DNA of 64,000 nt from Lunularia cruciata (taxonomy: Eukaryota; Streptophyta; Marchantiopsida; Lunulariales; Lunulariaceae), in the NCBI GenBank assembly GCA_948567375.1, contig OX419759.1:41134593-41198592 (forward strand), in the 5' to 3' direction. Positions 1-8,479 of the stretch are shown in pieces (the stretch's first letter is position 1; every line of letters starts with the position of its first letter). Both the position numbers and the translations under genes were made by a program. The notes under the pieces are model-generated. The model saw only the letters and a list, made by a program, of their open reading frames with translations. It made no database searches and was not told where the DNA came from.

Positions 1-59
1 GTCACACTAGTGACCGGTGTTTTGACCTACACCCGGAGTTACGGAGTGGTAGGGCTGCT

Positions 60-875
60 ATGGCAAGTAGTAGAGGAGCTCCAGTTCATGGAGGACGAGG
101 TGGTAGAGGTGGTGGTAGAGGATCTACACCTAGTAGGGGTGCAATACCTGCCCTTACTTCTGACACAACTATGGCTACTCGGATTGAGCAGTTGGAGCAG
201 AGATTGGCTAGTATGGCTATTGCTCAGAGGAGATCAGATTTGGGTGCTGAGGCTTCCACCTCATATGCTGGTGATAGAGATGCTTTAGACTTCATGTGCG
301 GAGTAGCACAAGTGGATGCATCTGCAACAGTGACTAGGAGTGCAGTACGTGCTCCAGAGCCTAGAGGAGCATCAGTGGAATTGGACCCACAAAGAGGAGA
401 GGTTGGGAGACAGGTCAGACTTCCTCAGTCTTTCACGCTATCTGAGGCATTGTAGACGACATCCATGGTTCCTAGACGTCCCAGTGCAGGTGTGGTAGGT
501 GGTGATGGAGTACCTGCTAGTCAGTCACCTACTACTACACAGACGGAGTCTAGCATGATGTTGGGGGCGGCTCAACTGATTATGCGGCATCCTTTATTTT
601 CAGCCAGTGACATGTTTTCATTGGGAGTTGACCCAGCCCCAGTATTCTGGTTGGCTGCCACGTTGTGTGAGAGTAGGGATGGTGCAGTTCCTACTACTAG
701 AGCAAAGGTGGTTGGTAGTGGAGCTGACTTGGTTGAGGAGCATGGGATCCGTTCAGCAATCAGTGGTTTATGGTAGGTAGTAGCGGCTAGACTGGAGGAG
801 TTGCCAGCTAGACCGGCCTTTGAGAGAGTGCGGTTTACACCTGGTGTTGTCCTATTGGATAACCAGAGGGGGATT
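60..875 (+). pseudogene. N-terminal region of the methyltransferase-bearing gypsy polyprotein (gag-like or linker, unrecognised)
   Basis: Starts at ATG 60, the first Met in the frame shared by all downstream domains. Residues 5-25 are an RGG-type Gly/Arg-rich stretch, followed by a short helix-prone segment (IEQLEQRLASM) and Ser/Thr/Pro-rich linkers. In-frame stops lie at 453 (TAG) and 774 (TAG). I see no CCHC zinc knuckle and no clear capsid signature, so gag may lie upstream of the window or be this unrecognised region. RGG boxes commonly bind RNA, which would suit a nucleocapsid-like role, but that is inference. The true start could be further upstream. Confidence 0.5.
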
Positions 876-1655
876 TTTCATTTGGTGGGACCTTCAGGGA
901 AGGTCTATACACCACAGAGAGTCTTGTTAAACTTTGGTGCGTAGCCCCTTATGTTGGGGAAGGCTGCAATTGTCAGTCTAGAGTTACGGAAGACTAATGT
1001 GGAGAGGTGTCCATTTCAGATCCAAACATCTCTAGGTGGTGGTTCAACATAGTACATCGTTGGTGGTGGTTTGACACAGTACATCACACGTGGAGAGCTC
1101 GTTGTCCAGGTTCAGCCTGGTCATCCGACTGATAGCTCGGTGGTGAGAGCTCAGGCTATTGCAACGATAGCTGAGTCATATGATGTGCTAGTTGGGAGAG
1201 CAGTGTTATACCCTATGGGTTTCAGCATTGGCTATTGGGAGGAGACAGCCTCTTATAGACCTGGTTGGCAGTCTGGTGAGGGACGGGTATGTCGCCTACC
1301 AGTACGCTTTAGTAGTGGCAGTCTTGGCTCACTACAGTCCGGGACCATGGCAGCATCAGTTTTGGCTTTCAGCGGTGCAGTCACTTGGCCTGGTGACCTG
1401 TTGGAGGGGAACGCCCATGCAGAGGATACTCCAGTACCAAAGGAGATCACTTGGCTATGGAGTACGAGTGGGATTGTTCCATCCACCTTGGATGTTCCAT
1501 TGTGGAGTTCAGAGGAGGCATTGCAGCAGCATGCAGATTAGTTGGTGCAGCAGGTTTGGAGTGGAGCCTTCATACCATCAGGGGATGAGTGTGAGGATGA
1601 GCCTCCAAAGGCGATTGCTTTGACACCTCTGGAAACCACACTCATTGCTTGGCAG
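876..1655 (+). pseudogene. Retropepsin-like aspartic protease domain (inactivated)
   Basis: The frame reads RVLLNFGA at 918-941, which aligns with the LLDSGA active site of retroviral-type aspartic proteases. The catalytic Asp codon is AAC (930-932) and the next Ser is TTT, so both are lost by single transitions. A TAG follows at 942. Further on, ESYDVLVGRAVLYPMG (about 1170-1220) fits the second conserved protease segment (YDVLLG-type) and leads into an aromatic stretch, YWEETASYRPGW. More stops lie at 1050 and 1539 (both TAG). The domain sits where protease is expected, before the polymerase, although here a methyltransferase intervenes. It would have cut the polyprotein. Assignment rests on these two motifs. 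Confidence 0.65.
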
Positions 1656-2640
1656 TATCCAGTAGAGGGGATATGCCTATTGGAGTTGTTTGGTGGGATC
1701 AGCACCAGACTAGCTATGGTGTTACAGGCGGGTATACGAGTACAGAGGTACTTGTATGTAGAGAGAGATGAGACTGCTAGGCGAGTCTCTCTACATCATG
1801 TGGCACACTTGGCCTATCAGTATTCGGAGTTATTATCAATGTCAGCAGCCAGAGGTTACCAGAAGGCCTTACCAAGAGACATTTCCTTACTGGGGGTGCA
1901 TGACCTAGAGAGACATGGGCCTATTCACTTGGTGATTTCTGGATGGCCATGTCAGGGACATACACGTGCGGGCCACGGTTTGGGTCTTCAGGATCCTCGT
2001 TCTGGTGTGTTTTGGGAGATGTTACGGATACTACGACATCTCTAGGTTCATCAGTCTGTTTCTCCAGCTTACCTTTTGGAGAACGTTCCTTTGATGGGGG
2101 ATTCTCGCACTAGAGTGGTGGCAAGTACACATCAGGTCCATTCTTGGATGGGACCTGCTGTATTGTTAGATGCAGCCAGAGTGGGATCACGGGCTCATCG
2201 TCTTCGTCTTTGGTGGACGAACCTCTTACCCAGAGAGGTTCTACAACGGGCTTATGATGGGATTCAGCGACTGGACCACATTCTTGTTGATGATATCTTG
2301 GATGTTGGGTGTCAGTCTCAAACAGTGGTAGTGGCTGATAGGTCACCTATGGCAGTGGTGAATCTAGTTGGACAGCCTAGAGCTGCATTTCCCACACTCA
2401 TGAGTTTCCCAGGCTCTCATGCTTTTCGAGAGGGAGGACCTGGACTTGTTTGGGACTCACAGTTACAGTAATTGGTGGAGCCCAATGCTGATGAGAGAGA
2501 GCGGGCGATGGGTTTCTTCACCGGTATTACTGCTGTTCCAGCAGTGTCAGAGGCATCCAGGCGTTAGGTGTTAGGTCAGGCTATGGACCTGAACTGTTTG
2601 ACCTGGATTGTGAGCCTTGGCTTGGCAGAGTAGCATAGGA
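1656..2640 (+). pseudogene. DNMT3/DRM-like C5-cytosine DNA methyltransferase domain embedded in the gypsy polyprotein
   Basis: Motifs of C5-cytosine methyltransferases appear in order: motif I LLELFGGIS (about 1680-1706, AdoMet binding), a following hydrophobic-acidic step (YLYVERDE), motif IV ISGWPCQGH with the catalytic Cys codon at 1950-1952, motif VI ENVP (2079-2090), motif VIII SRAHRLRLWWTNL (about 2187-2226), a target-recognition-like region with FPTLMSFPGSHAF, RERAMGF (about 2490-2515) and motif X LGQAMDL (about 2571-2590). The motif I-IV spacing, the RAHRxRxWW form of motif VIII and the short recognition region look more like DNMT3/DRM than DNMT1/CMT. The catalytic residues are present; the domain is broken only by stops at 2043 (TAG), 2469 (TAA), 2565 (TAG) and 2631 (TAG). 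Its ancestor would have transferred methyl groups to cytosine-5 in DNA. Frame continuity with RT shows it belongs to the element and is not a host gene it landed in. Confidence 0.85.
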
Positions 2641-2954
2641 TGCGCTTGATAGGCATCACCACTCGGACAATTGTGAGCCCTGTGCCTATCGAGACGATTC
2701 AGGCACATGCTGGGGGCGATGGACCGAGTGGACATGGTATTCTTGGGACACATCCAATAGCTACTAGGGAGAGTGGTCTACTTGGAGTCCATCTAGGTGA
2801 GCGTGGGCTACTTGGATTACACCTTTGGTCCACATGGGATGCAGCCAGAGGACGTGTGGAGCTTGCAGCCAGAGTGGAGGGAGTTTTTCACACAGAGGTT
2901 GGGACCTCTAGTGGTCGGGAGCATGACACTATTGCTCCCAAGGGCCCAGTGTAG

Positions 2955-3995
2955 CAGCCAGTCAGTACGTCTTCCACTCCTACTACAGTTACAGAGGATA
3001 CTTGGGAGCCAGATCTTGGACCCAAGCTTACTAGAGAGGAAAGACGGAGGGCTTGGAGGTTCTTGAGGAGTCACACGAGTTGTTTTGCCTTCAGTATGAA
3101 GGATTTGGGTGCTCTGAAGGGACCTGGTATACGGATTGAGCTGACTAGCAACACACTTGTTTTCCGACGTCCTTATCGATATAGTGATATGGAGAGGACA
3201 TTGATTCAGAGCCGGAGTAGTGACCTTTTTGAGGCTGGTTTGGTGGAGATTTCACATGGAGAGTATGCATCAGCAACAATGATGCCAGCCAAGAAGGATA
3301 TGCATGGCAACTATACAGATAGGCGGATGTGTGGAGATTACCGTCCTATCAACCGACAGACCAGGGCTGATCGGTATGCCATGCCTACACCGGAGGAGAT
3401 TTTTGATGCAAGTGGGCATGCAAAGGTCTTCAATACTTTGGATCTTCGAGCGGGATATCATCAGTTGCCGATCAGGGAGGAGGATAAGTCCAAGACAACA
3501 TTTTGGGCTATTGATCCTCACAGCAAGGATGTGTTATATTAGTGGAGGTTCTTACCATTTGGGTTGAAGAATGCTCCCGCTGAGTTCCAGAGGGTCATGG
3601 ATAGGATCCTAGCTGGATTGGATTTTGCTTGGTGCTATATTGATGACATTTTGGTTTTTAGCACTACTGTGGAGGAGCATGAGAGATAGTTGTTGGAGGT
3701 GTTTGAGAGGTTGAGATCTCATGGACTCAAATTACATCCTAGGAAGTGAAGGTTCTTCCATGAGCATGTTGAGTATTTGGGTCACACTATCTACCCGAGA
3801 GGACTTGGTGTTGAACAGACCAAGGTGGAGGCTATTGCACGTATTCCTTGGCCTACGGATGTGAGTAGAGTGCGAGCATTCCTTGGGTTGGCGAACTTCT
3901 ATCGCCGCTATGTTAGAGGATTTAGTGCCATTGCCAAGGCCTTGACGAAGTGGCCCAAGCTTACACAGGAGTGGTGTTGAGGAGATGAGCAGGAG
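2955..3995 (+). pseudogene. Reverse transcriptase domain, methyltransferase-bearing gypsy copy 1
   Basis: After a TAG at 2952 the frame is open to 3539 and reads the palm-finger core of a gypsy reverse transcriptase: CGDYRPINRQT, NTLDLRAGYHQLPI, then past a TAG at 3540 [16 protein letters not shown] and the catalytic YIDD box (3636-3647). Thumb and connection motifs follow: HVEYLGHTI, and VRAFLGLANFYRRYVRGF near 3870-3925. Stops lie at 3540 (TAG), 3687 (TAG), 3747 (TGA) and 3978 (TGA). At 3978 the older copy has TGG, so this stop is a G-to-A change. The enzyme would copy the element RNA into DNA in the particle. Both catalytic Asp residues are kept. Confidence 0.92.
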
Positions 3996-4480
3996 AGAGC
4001 TTTTGTAGAGCTCAAGGAGAGGTTGACATCTGCTCCTATTTTGAGGAGACCAATCAGGGGACGACCATTTCAGGTTCACACTAATTGGAGTATGTTGGGG
4101 CTTGGAGCGGTGCTCACCCAGCATGATGATGAGGAGAAGGAGTTTGTGGTGGCCTATGCTAGTCGCTCCAACAATTCAGCGGAGGCAAAGTATAGTTCAT
4201 ATGAGGGAGAGCGCTTGGTAGCAGTTTGGGCAGTAGCACATTTCCGATGTTACCTATTTGGTAACCCCTTCACTCTCATCACTGATCACCAGCCGTTGAA
4301 GTGGTTGATGGAGTCCGACAAGCTTTCAAGGAAGCTTGCACGATGGGCTCTGATTTTACAGGAGTATGATTTCATGGTTGTTCACAGACCTAGAGTGGTG
4401 AACTGTGATGCAGATGGGTTGAGTAGAAACCCATGTCCCAGCCAGCAGGATCAGACCGGAGCATGTTGGCATGGTGAGAC
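3996..4480 (+). pseudogene. RNase H domain, methyltransferase-bearing gypsy copy 1
   Basis: Typical gypsy RNase H: FQVHTNWSMLGLGAVLTQ, FVVAYASRSNNSAEAKYSSYEGERLVAVWAV, TDHQPLKWL (about 4278-4304) and a C-terminal VHRPRVVNCDADGLSR. The first catalytic Asp is replaced by Asn (AAT at 4083-4085); the older copy keeps GAT at the matching site, so the loss is a G-to-A transition specific to this copy. The Glu and second Asp are present. No stop falls inside the domain. It would degrade the RNA strand during reverse transcription. Confidence 0.88.
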
Positions 4481-5700
4481 AGATGAGGAGATGGTGCCAA
4501 GTTGGCATGCATCGGCCTTTCTATGTATATTGGTAGAGGCATTGGTGGTATCTCTCTCAGCGCATACAAGAGGAGTTATTGAGGTCACAGATCCAGAGAG
4601 TGAAGATATTTGTACAGTTCAGCAAGACATTCATGATGATGTCTTAGTGATGGACTATCTTCGCACTGGTGTTGTGGGTGGCACAATTGGGGCCAAGGAG
4701 AGAGACCGTGTTCTTCAGTGAGCCAAATGGTTCAGATTGGAGGGTAGAGTGCGAGTAGTACCACTTCCATCACAGAGACCACAGTTGGTCCGTCATGCTC
4801 ATGAGGAGCTAGGACATTTTGGAGTAAAGCATACGTATAGCTTACTCCAGAGTCATTATTGGTGGCGCGGTATGCAGACCGAGGTACAGCAGTTTGTTGC
4901 CGGATGTATGGTTTGTGACCGAGTTAGATCATCATTCAATGCTCCTACGCCACAGTTATACCCATTACCTATCATGGGATTGGGTTACCGTTGGAGTTTG
5001 GACTTTGCCGGACCTTTACCGCTGACTGTGAGACATCATCGGTATGTTTTGGTGATGGTGGAGCACTTCTCCAAGTGGATTGAGTTGGTGGCACTTCTTG
5101 ACAAGTCTAGTGAAGGGACAGCTTACTCATTCCTGGATCAAGTTCTTAGTCATTTTGGTGCACCAGCTGAGGTTTTGACTGATCAGGGTACAGAGTTCTT
5201 GGGAGAGTTTCAGGTCTTGTGTGACAAGGCTTTGATTGATCATCGTACTACATCCCGAGATCACCCTGAGGTAGATGGCTTAGCAGAGAGAGTGGTTCAG
5301 ACGGTGAAGAGAGGATTGCAAAAGTATGGTTTGCAGAGAGGCCACTTGGGAGATTGGGATCTCCAGTTACCTTGGTTGGCCATGGGCTATTGGTTCAGCC
5401 GGCAAGCCTCCTTAGCATCCTTCTCTCCATACTTTCTACTCTATGGACAAGATCTAGATTTACCTGCAGCCATTCGTCAAGATGCTACTGTAGTTTTGGA
5501 CTTGGATGACCCCGATGTATGGATGAGCGCATGTTCTCAGTGGGCAGAGATCTTTCGGAGAGTGATGCCGATGGCCTTTGAGAACTTGGCGATTGCTCAG
5601 CATAGAGATACTTTACGCTATGCTACCATTTGAGGAGGAGGTTATAGACCCTCGATCCGTCGATTTCATCCAGGCGACTATGTATATCTATAGCAGATAG
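4481..5700 (+). pseudogene. Integrase (HHCC zinc-binding and DDE core, GPY/F-like end), methyltransferase-bearing gypsy copy 1
   Basis: After a linker and a TGA at 4719, the zinc-binding HHCC module is intact (HAHEELGHFGVKHTYSL, then CMVCDR, about 4793-4925). The catalytic core shows the first Asp in SLDFAGPLP (codon 5001), the second in LTDQGTEFLG (5181) and the Glu in GLAERVVQT (5286), about 35 codons after the second Asp, as in the family. After a TGA at 5631 the frame continues RPSIRRFHPGDYVY, a GPY/F-like segment, with a TAG at 5691. The TGA at 5631 is also present at the matching site (16797) in the older copy. The protein would insert the cDNA into host chromatin. All catalytic residues are kept, so loss is by stops only. 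Confidence 0.9.
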
Positions 5701-6041
5701 CACCGACGACACTTGATGTTTCTACAGGCTGCACTATCTTGAGAGTGCGTGAGGTTTTGCCATCTGGAGTCCTTGTGTTAGAAGGACGTGATGGTGTTGT
5801 TTGGAAGGATCATGTGCGCAATTGTGCGCCATGCCACCTCCCAAACATTGATGGTAATATGGACCCAAGCTTGGCACTTGTACGTGCAGGCTTGAAGTGT
5901 ATGTTATGTGGCTCTTCTGGTGGAGCTGCTACTATGTTAGTGTGTGATAGCTATTCGAGAGGATGGCATATGACATGTATGACTCCTCCTCTCATGGTGG
6001 TTCCTCAGGGACAGTGGTTATGTCCTAGATGTACTTGACCT
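5701..6041 (+). pseudogene. C-terminal PHD finger of the gypsy polyprotein
   Basis: The frame ends in a C4-H-C3 zinc-finger pattern: CMLC (Cys codons 5898 and 5907), VCDSY (5943; the fourth ligand is Tyr, TAT at 5952), WH (5967) then C (5976), and WLCPRC near 6018-6032, just before the natural stop at 6036-6038. In the older copy the matching segment reads CDGCSRG, so two G-to-A changes (Gly to Ser, Cys to Tyr) damaged this copy. PHD fingers usually read histone H3 tails. Its place, fused after the integrase GPY/F-like region, is where chromoviruses carry a chromodomain, so a role in choosing integration sites or in directing the methyltransferase is a reasonable inference. The invariant Trp two residues before the last Cys pair is kept. 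Confidence 0.82.
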
Positions 6042-6190
6042 GTAGCTAGTTCATTCTTTATATGGTATAGATTGCAGATAGGCGACTAACGATGGGGCTC
6101 CATAGCACCCGGCCTCCTAATCTTTGCCCATTAGAGGGTATACCATATACTTAGAGTAGATGGCTATCTGGAGTTAGAGGGACCTAACCG

Positions 6191-6207
6191 CCAGCTAGGG
6201 GGGCGAT
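6191..6207 (+). promoter_or_regulatory. Polypurine tract, plus-strand primer site (copy 1)
   Basis: A G-rich run (agctaggggggcga) directly precedes TGTGGCAC, the LTR start. The same arrangement, tagggggcaa then TGTGG, is found in the older copy at 17371-17381. A polypurine tract next to the 3' LTR primes plus-strand DNA synthesis in LTR retrotransposons. Confidence 0.75.
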
Positions 6208-6312
6208 TGTGGCACTTTAGAGTCTATGTATGACTTATGTGTGAGTTGTGTTTCTATAGTGTATGATGTTGACAGTGATGTATGTTGTGTAGCGATGTAT
6301 ATACGCCCGACA
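6208..6312 (+). repeat. 105-bp terminal direct repeat, left unit (copy 1)
   Basis: Starts TGTGGCACTTTAGAG and ends CGCCCGACA. It differs from the right unit (6765-6869) at about two positions. It is also found twice in the older copy, at 17382-17486 and 17947-18051. Confidence 0.85.
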
Positions 6313-6764
6313 GCTGTCACGCCATTTGTAGTTCCGCGTCTAGATGCTCGGATACTTGAGTTCCAGTGATAGTAGTTAGAGTTATTTCAGTAGTATCTCA
6401 GAGACTACTTTTCGACGGTCAGATTTGGTGTTTGGGGTACTGACTTCACGGTGGGGCCCACCATCACTTTGCACCGTTTGCACCATCGAATGTGCCGTCA
6501 GTGAGACCGTTAGGGTTTCAGGGCTAGCTCGAGTCCAGGGGTATAGTTTTGAAGGTGAGCTCCAGAGAGCTCACTTCTCTGATGTTGAGCCTTCGAGTTC
6601 TTGGCTATGGTGGACAGAGGCTGGCGAGCGTCACCTGGATTCTCTATGCTTGAGTGGGTGTGGCTTGACTGTAATCAATGCCCAGTTGTTGGCAGTTTAT
6701 AGAGTGACAGATCAAGTACTGATATGAGTTGAGTTGAGTTGAAAGTGTTAAGCAATCTGATTAT
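6313..6764 (+). other. Interior of the terminal module (452 bp, non-coding)
   Basis: Shared with the older copy (about 17487-17946), including a short CACCATTTGCACCAT-type repeat near 6470-6486. A 100-codon open frame at 6425-6727 is broken in the older copy, so I do not regard it as a gene. No TATA box or primer site is convincing here. Confidence 0.6.
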
Positions 6765-6869
6765 TGTGGCACTTTAGAGTCTATGTATGACTTATGTGTG
6801 AGTTGTGTTTCTATAGTGTATGATGTTGACAGCGATGTATGTTGTGTAGCGATGTATATACGCACGACA
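6765..6869 (+). repeat. 105-bp terminal direct repeat, right unit (copy 1)
   Basis: Near-identical to 6208-6312. It ends GCACGACA, where similarity with the older copy also ends, so this is the outer edge of the element. The flank from 6870 is unrelated to the flank of the older copy. Confidence 0.85.
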
Positions 6870-7254
6870 AAGGACTTGGATATAGATGCACTTGTGAAAA
6901 GAATTCAGTGGGAACTTTTGGTAACTTTGATTTGCATGAAGTTGGCTAGGTGAGGTCTGATTTTGATCAGACTAGTAGGAGATAATCAAGAGAAGGGCAG
7001 ATCAAGATAAACAAAAGAACAGATTGGATAAGAAAAGAGTTAGTCTAGACAGGGCTTCCCAATGATATTTATAACCTGTATTGAGAGGGAGTAAAAATCC
7101 TAGATCTGTGTTGCCATGGATGTAGGAGCAAGTGACTTTGAACCATGTTAATTCTTGTGCACCTATTGATGTGTGTGAGTACATTTTTCCACCTTTCTCT
7201 TTTCTCTCCCGATATGTTTTTCCTTCTTGTGCAAGGTTGATCTCAATAGTTGAA
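6870..7254. other. Flank between the two gypsy copies, no gene seen
   Basis: AT-rich sequence without coding signature or recognisable repeat. The older gypsy copy becomes alignable somewhere around 7245-7296. Confidence 0.5.
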
Positions 7255-8479
7255 GATTGTCATAAGAACAATAGAAAAATCAGTAAAGATCCCCAACAAA
7301 GGATATATTATATCAATGTAAGTTCTTACTATTTGGGTTAAAGAATGCTCTTGCCAAGTTCTAGATGTTCATGGACAAGACCCTACTAGGATAGGATTTT
7401 GTTCTATGTTATATGGATGATATTTTGGTCTATATCACTATTATGAAGGAGCATGAGAGACATTTATTGGAACTATTTGAGAGATTAAGATCTTATGGAC
7501 TAAAATTACATCTTGGGAAGTGCAAGTACCCTGGTGAACTTGGTATTCAAAAAACCAAGGTAGAGGCTATTTCATGTCATCTTTGGCCTACAAATATGAG
7601 CAAAGTGTGAGCATTCCTTGAATTGGTGATCTTTTATTGCCAATATGTTAAAAGATTTAGTTTCATTGCCCAAGGCCTTTACAAAGCTGACCAAGCTTAC
7701 ATAGGAGTGGTGTTGGAGAGATGAGTAGGAGAGAGCTTTTATAGAGCTCAAGGAGATGTTGAAATCTACCCCTATTCTTAAGAGACCAATCAAATGACCA
7801 CCACCCCAAGTTTATATTGATTGGAGTATGTTGGGGCTTGGAGCAATGCTCACCAAGTAGGATGATAAAGGGAGGAGTTTGAGGTGGCCTATACTAGTCA
7901 CTTGAACCATTTAGTACAAGCAAAGTATAGTTCATATAAAAAAGAGTGATCGGCAAGAATGTGAGTAGTAGCATATTTTTGATGTTACCTATTTTGTAAC
8001 CCTTTCACTCTCATTATTGACCATCAACCACTAAAGTAGTTGATGGAGTCCGGCAAGCTTTCAAGGAAGCTTGCACAATGGACTATAATTTTCTAAGAGT
8101 ATGATTTTGTGGTTATTGATAGACTTGGAGTGGTGAACCATGATAAAAATGCATTGAGTAGAAATCCATGCCTTTGCCATCATATCAGACCAGAGCATGT
8201 TGGCATGGTGAGATAGATGAGGAGATGGTGTTAGGTTGAGATGCATCTACCTTTCTATGTATATTTTTTGAGGCTTTGATGGTATCTCTCTTAGCACATA
8301 CATGAGTTGTTGAGGTCATAGATCCAAAGTGTGGAGATATAGGTACAAGTCAACAAGACATTCATGATGATGTCTTAGTGATGGACTATCTTTGCATTGT
8401 TGTTGTGGGTGGCACAGTTGGTGCCAAGGAGAGAGACCATTTCCTTCAACAAGCCAAGCAATTTAGATTGGAGGGTAGA
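7255..8479 (+). pseudogene. Older copy 2 of the gypsy element, left part (truncated RT and RNase H)
   Basis: Aligns with 3490-4745 of copy 1. Visible pieces are the RT palm with YMDDILVY near 7405-7430, a degraded thumb region (FERLRSYGLKLHLGKCKYP), the connection region, RNase H (YIDWSMLGLGAML near 7813, keeping the catalytic Asp lost in copy 1) and the linker up to RLEGR (8460-8479). It has many stops and frameshifts, unlike copy 1, so it is older. It begins inside RT: protease and methyltransferase are absent. It is cut at 8479 by an insertion and resumes at 15936. Confidence 0.88.

Larger units (their letters stand above)
1..6869 (+). mobile_element. Ty3/gypsy LTR retrotransposon carrying a DNA methyltransferase and a PHD finger (copy 1, 5' end outside window)
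   Basis: One reading frame (codons starting at positions divisible by 3) runs from about 60 to 6038 with conserved domains in this order: N-terminal Gly/Arg-rich region, aspartic protease, C5-cytosine methyltransferase, reverse transcriptase, RNase H, integrase, PHD finger. A polypurine tract and an LTR-like end follow. Protease-RT-RH-INT order is that of Ty3/gypsy; the methyltransferase between protease and RT and the PHD finger after integrase are extra. About 17 in-frame stops (mostly TAG and TGA) break the frame but no frameshift is seen. The 5' LTR and primer binding site must lie left of the window. This stretch is visibly richer in G and C than the rest of the window. It is a dead copy; a second, older copy lies at 7255-18051. 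Confidence 0.9.
6208..6869 (+). repeat. 3' LTR (or LTR-like terminal module), methyltransferase-bearing gypsy copy 1
   Basis: Begins TG directly after the polypurine tract and ends CA (GCACGACA). The older copy has the same unit at 17382-18051 and both copies stop matching right after it, which sets the outer boundary. Unusually, the first and last 105 bp are near-identical direct repeats (6208-6312 and 6765-6869, two mismatches by eye), each itself TG...CA. Either the LTR is 662 bp with a duplicated end, or the real LTR is 105 bp and the 452 bp between is something else. No second polypurine tract precedes 6765 and no primer binding site follows 6312. Confidence 0.7.

Noticed and set aside
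1656-2640. A host DNA methyltransferase gene into which a retrotransposon landed
   Set aside because: The domain is in one uninterrupted frame register with protease upstream and RT downstream, with no LTR or target duplication between them.
60-6038. Stop-codon reassignment or programmed readthrough at all internal stops
   Set aside because: TAG, TGA and TAA all occur, other elements nearby are decayed in the same way, and catalytic residues are lost as well; ordinary decay explains it. Only the shared TGA at 5631 is kept as a question.
6425-6727. A 100-codon ORF in the LTR interior
   Set aside because: The frame is broken in the older copy and the text has no domain.
6208-6869. A small TRIM-type element with 105-bp LTRs
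   Set aside because: No primer binding site follows the first repeat and no polypurine tract precedes the second; the polypurine tract belongs to the large element.
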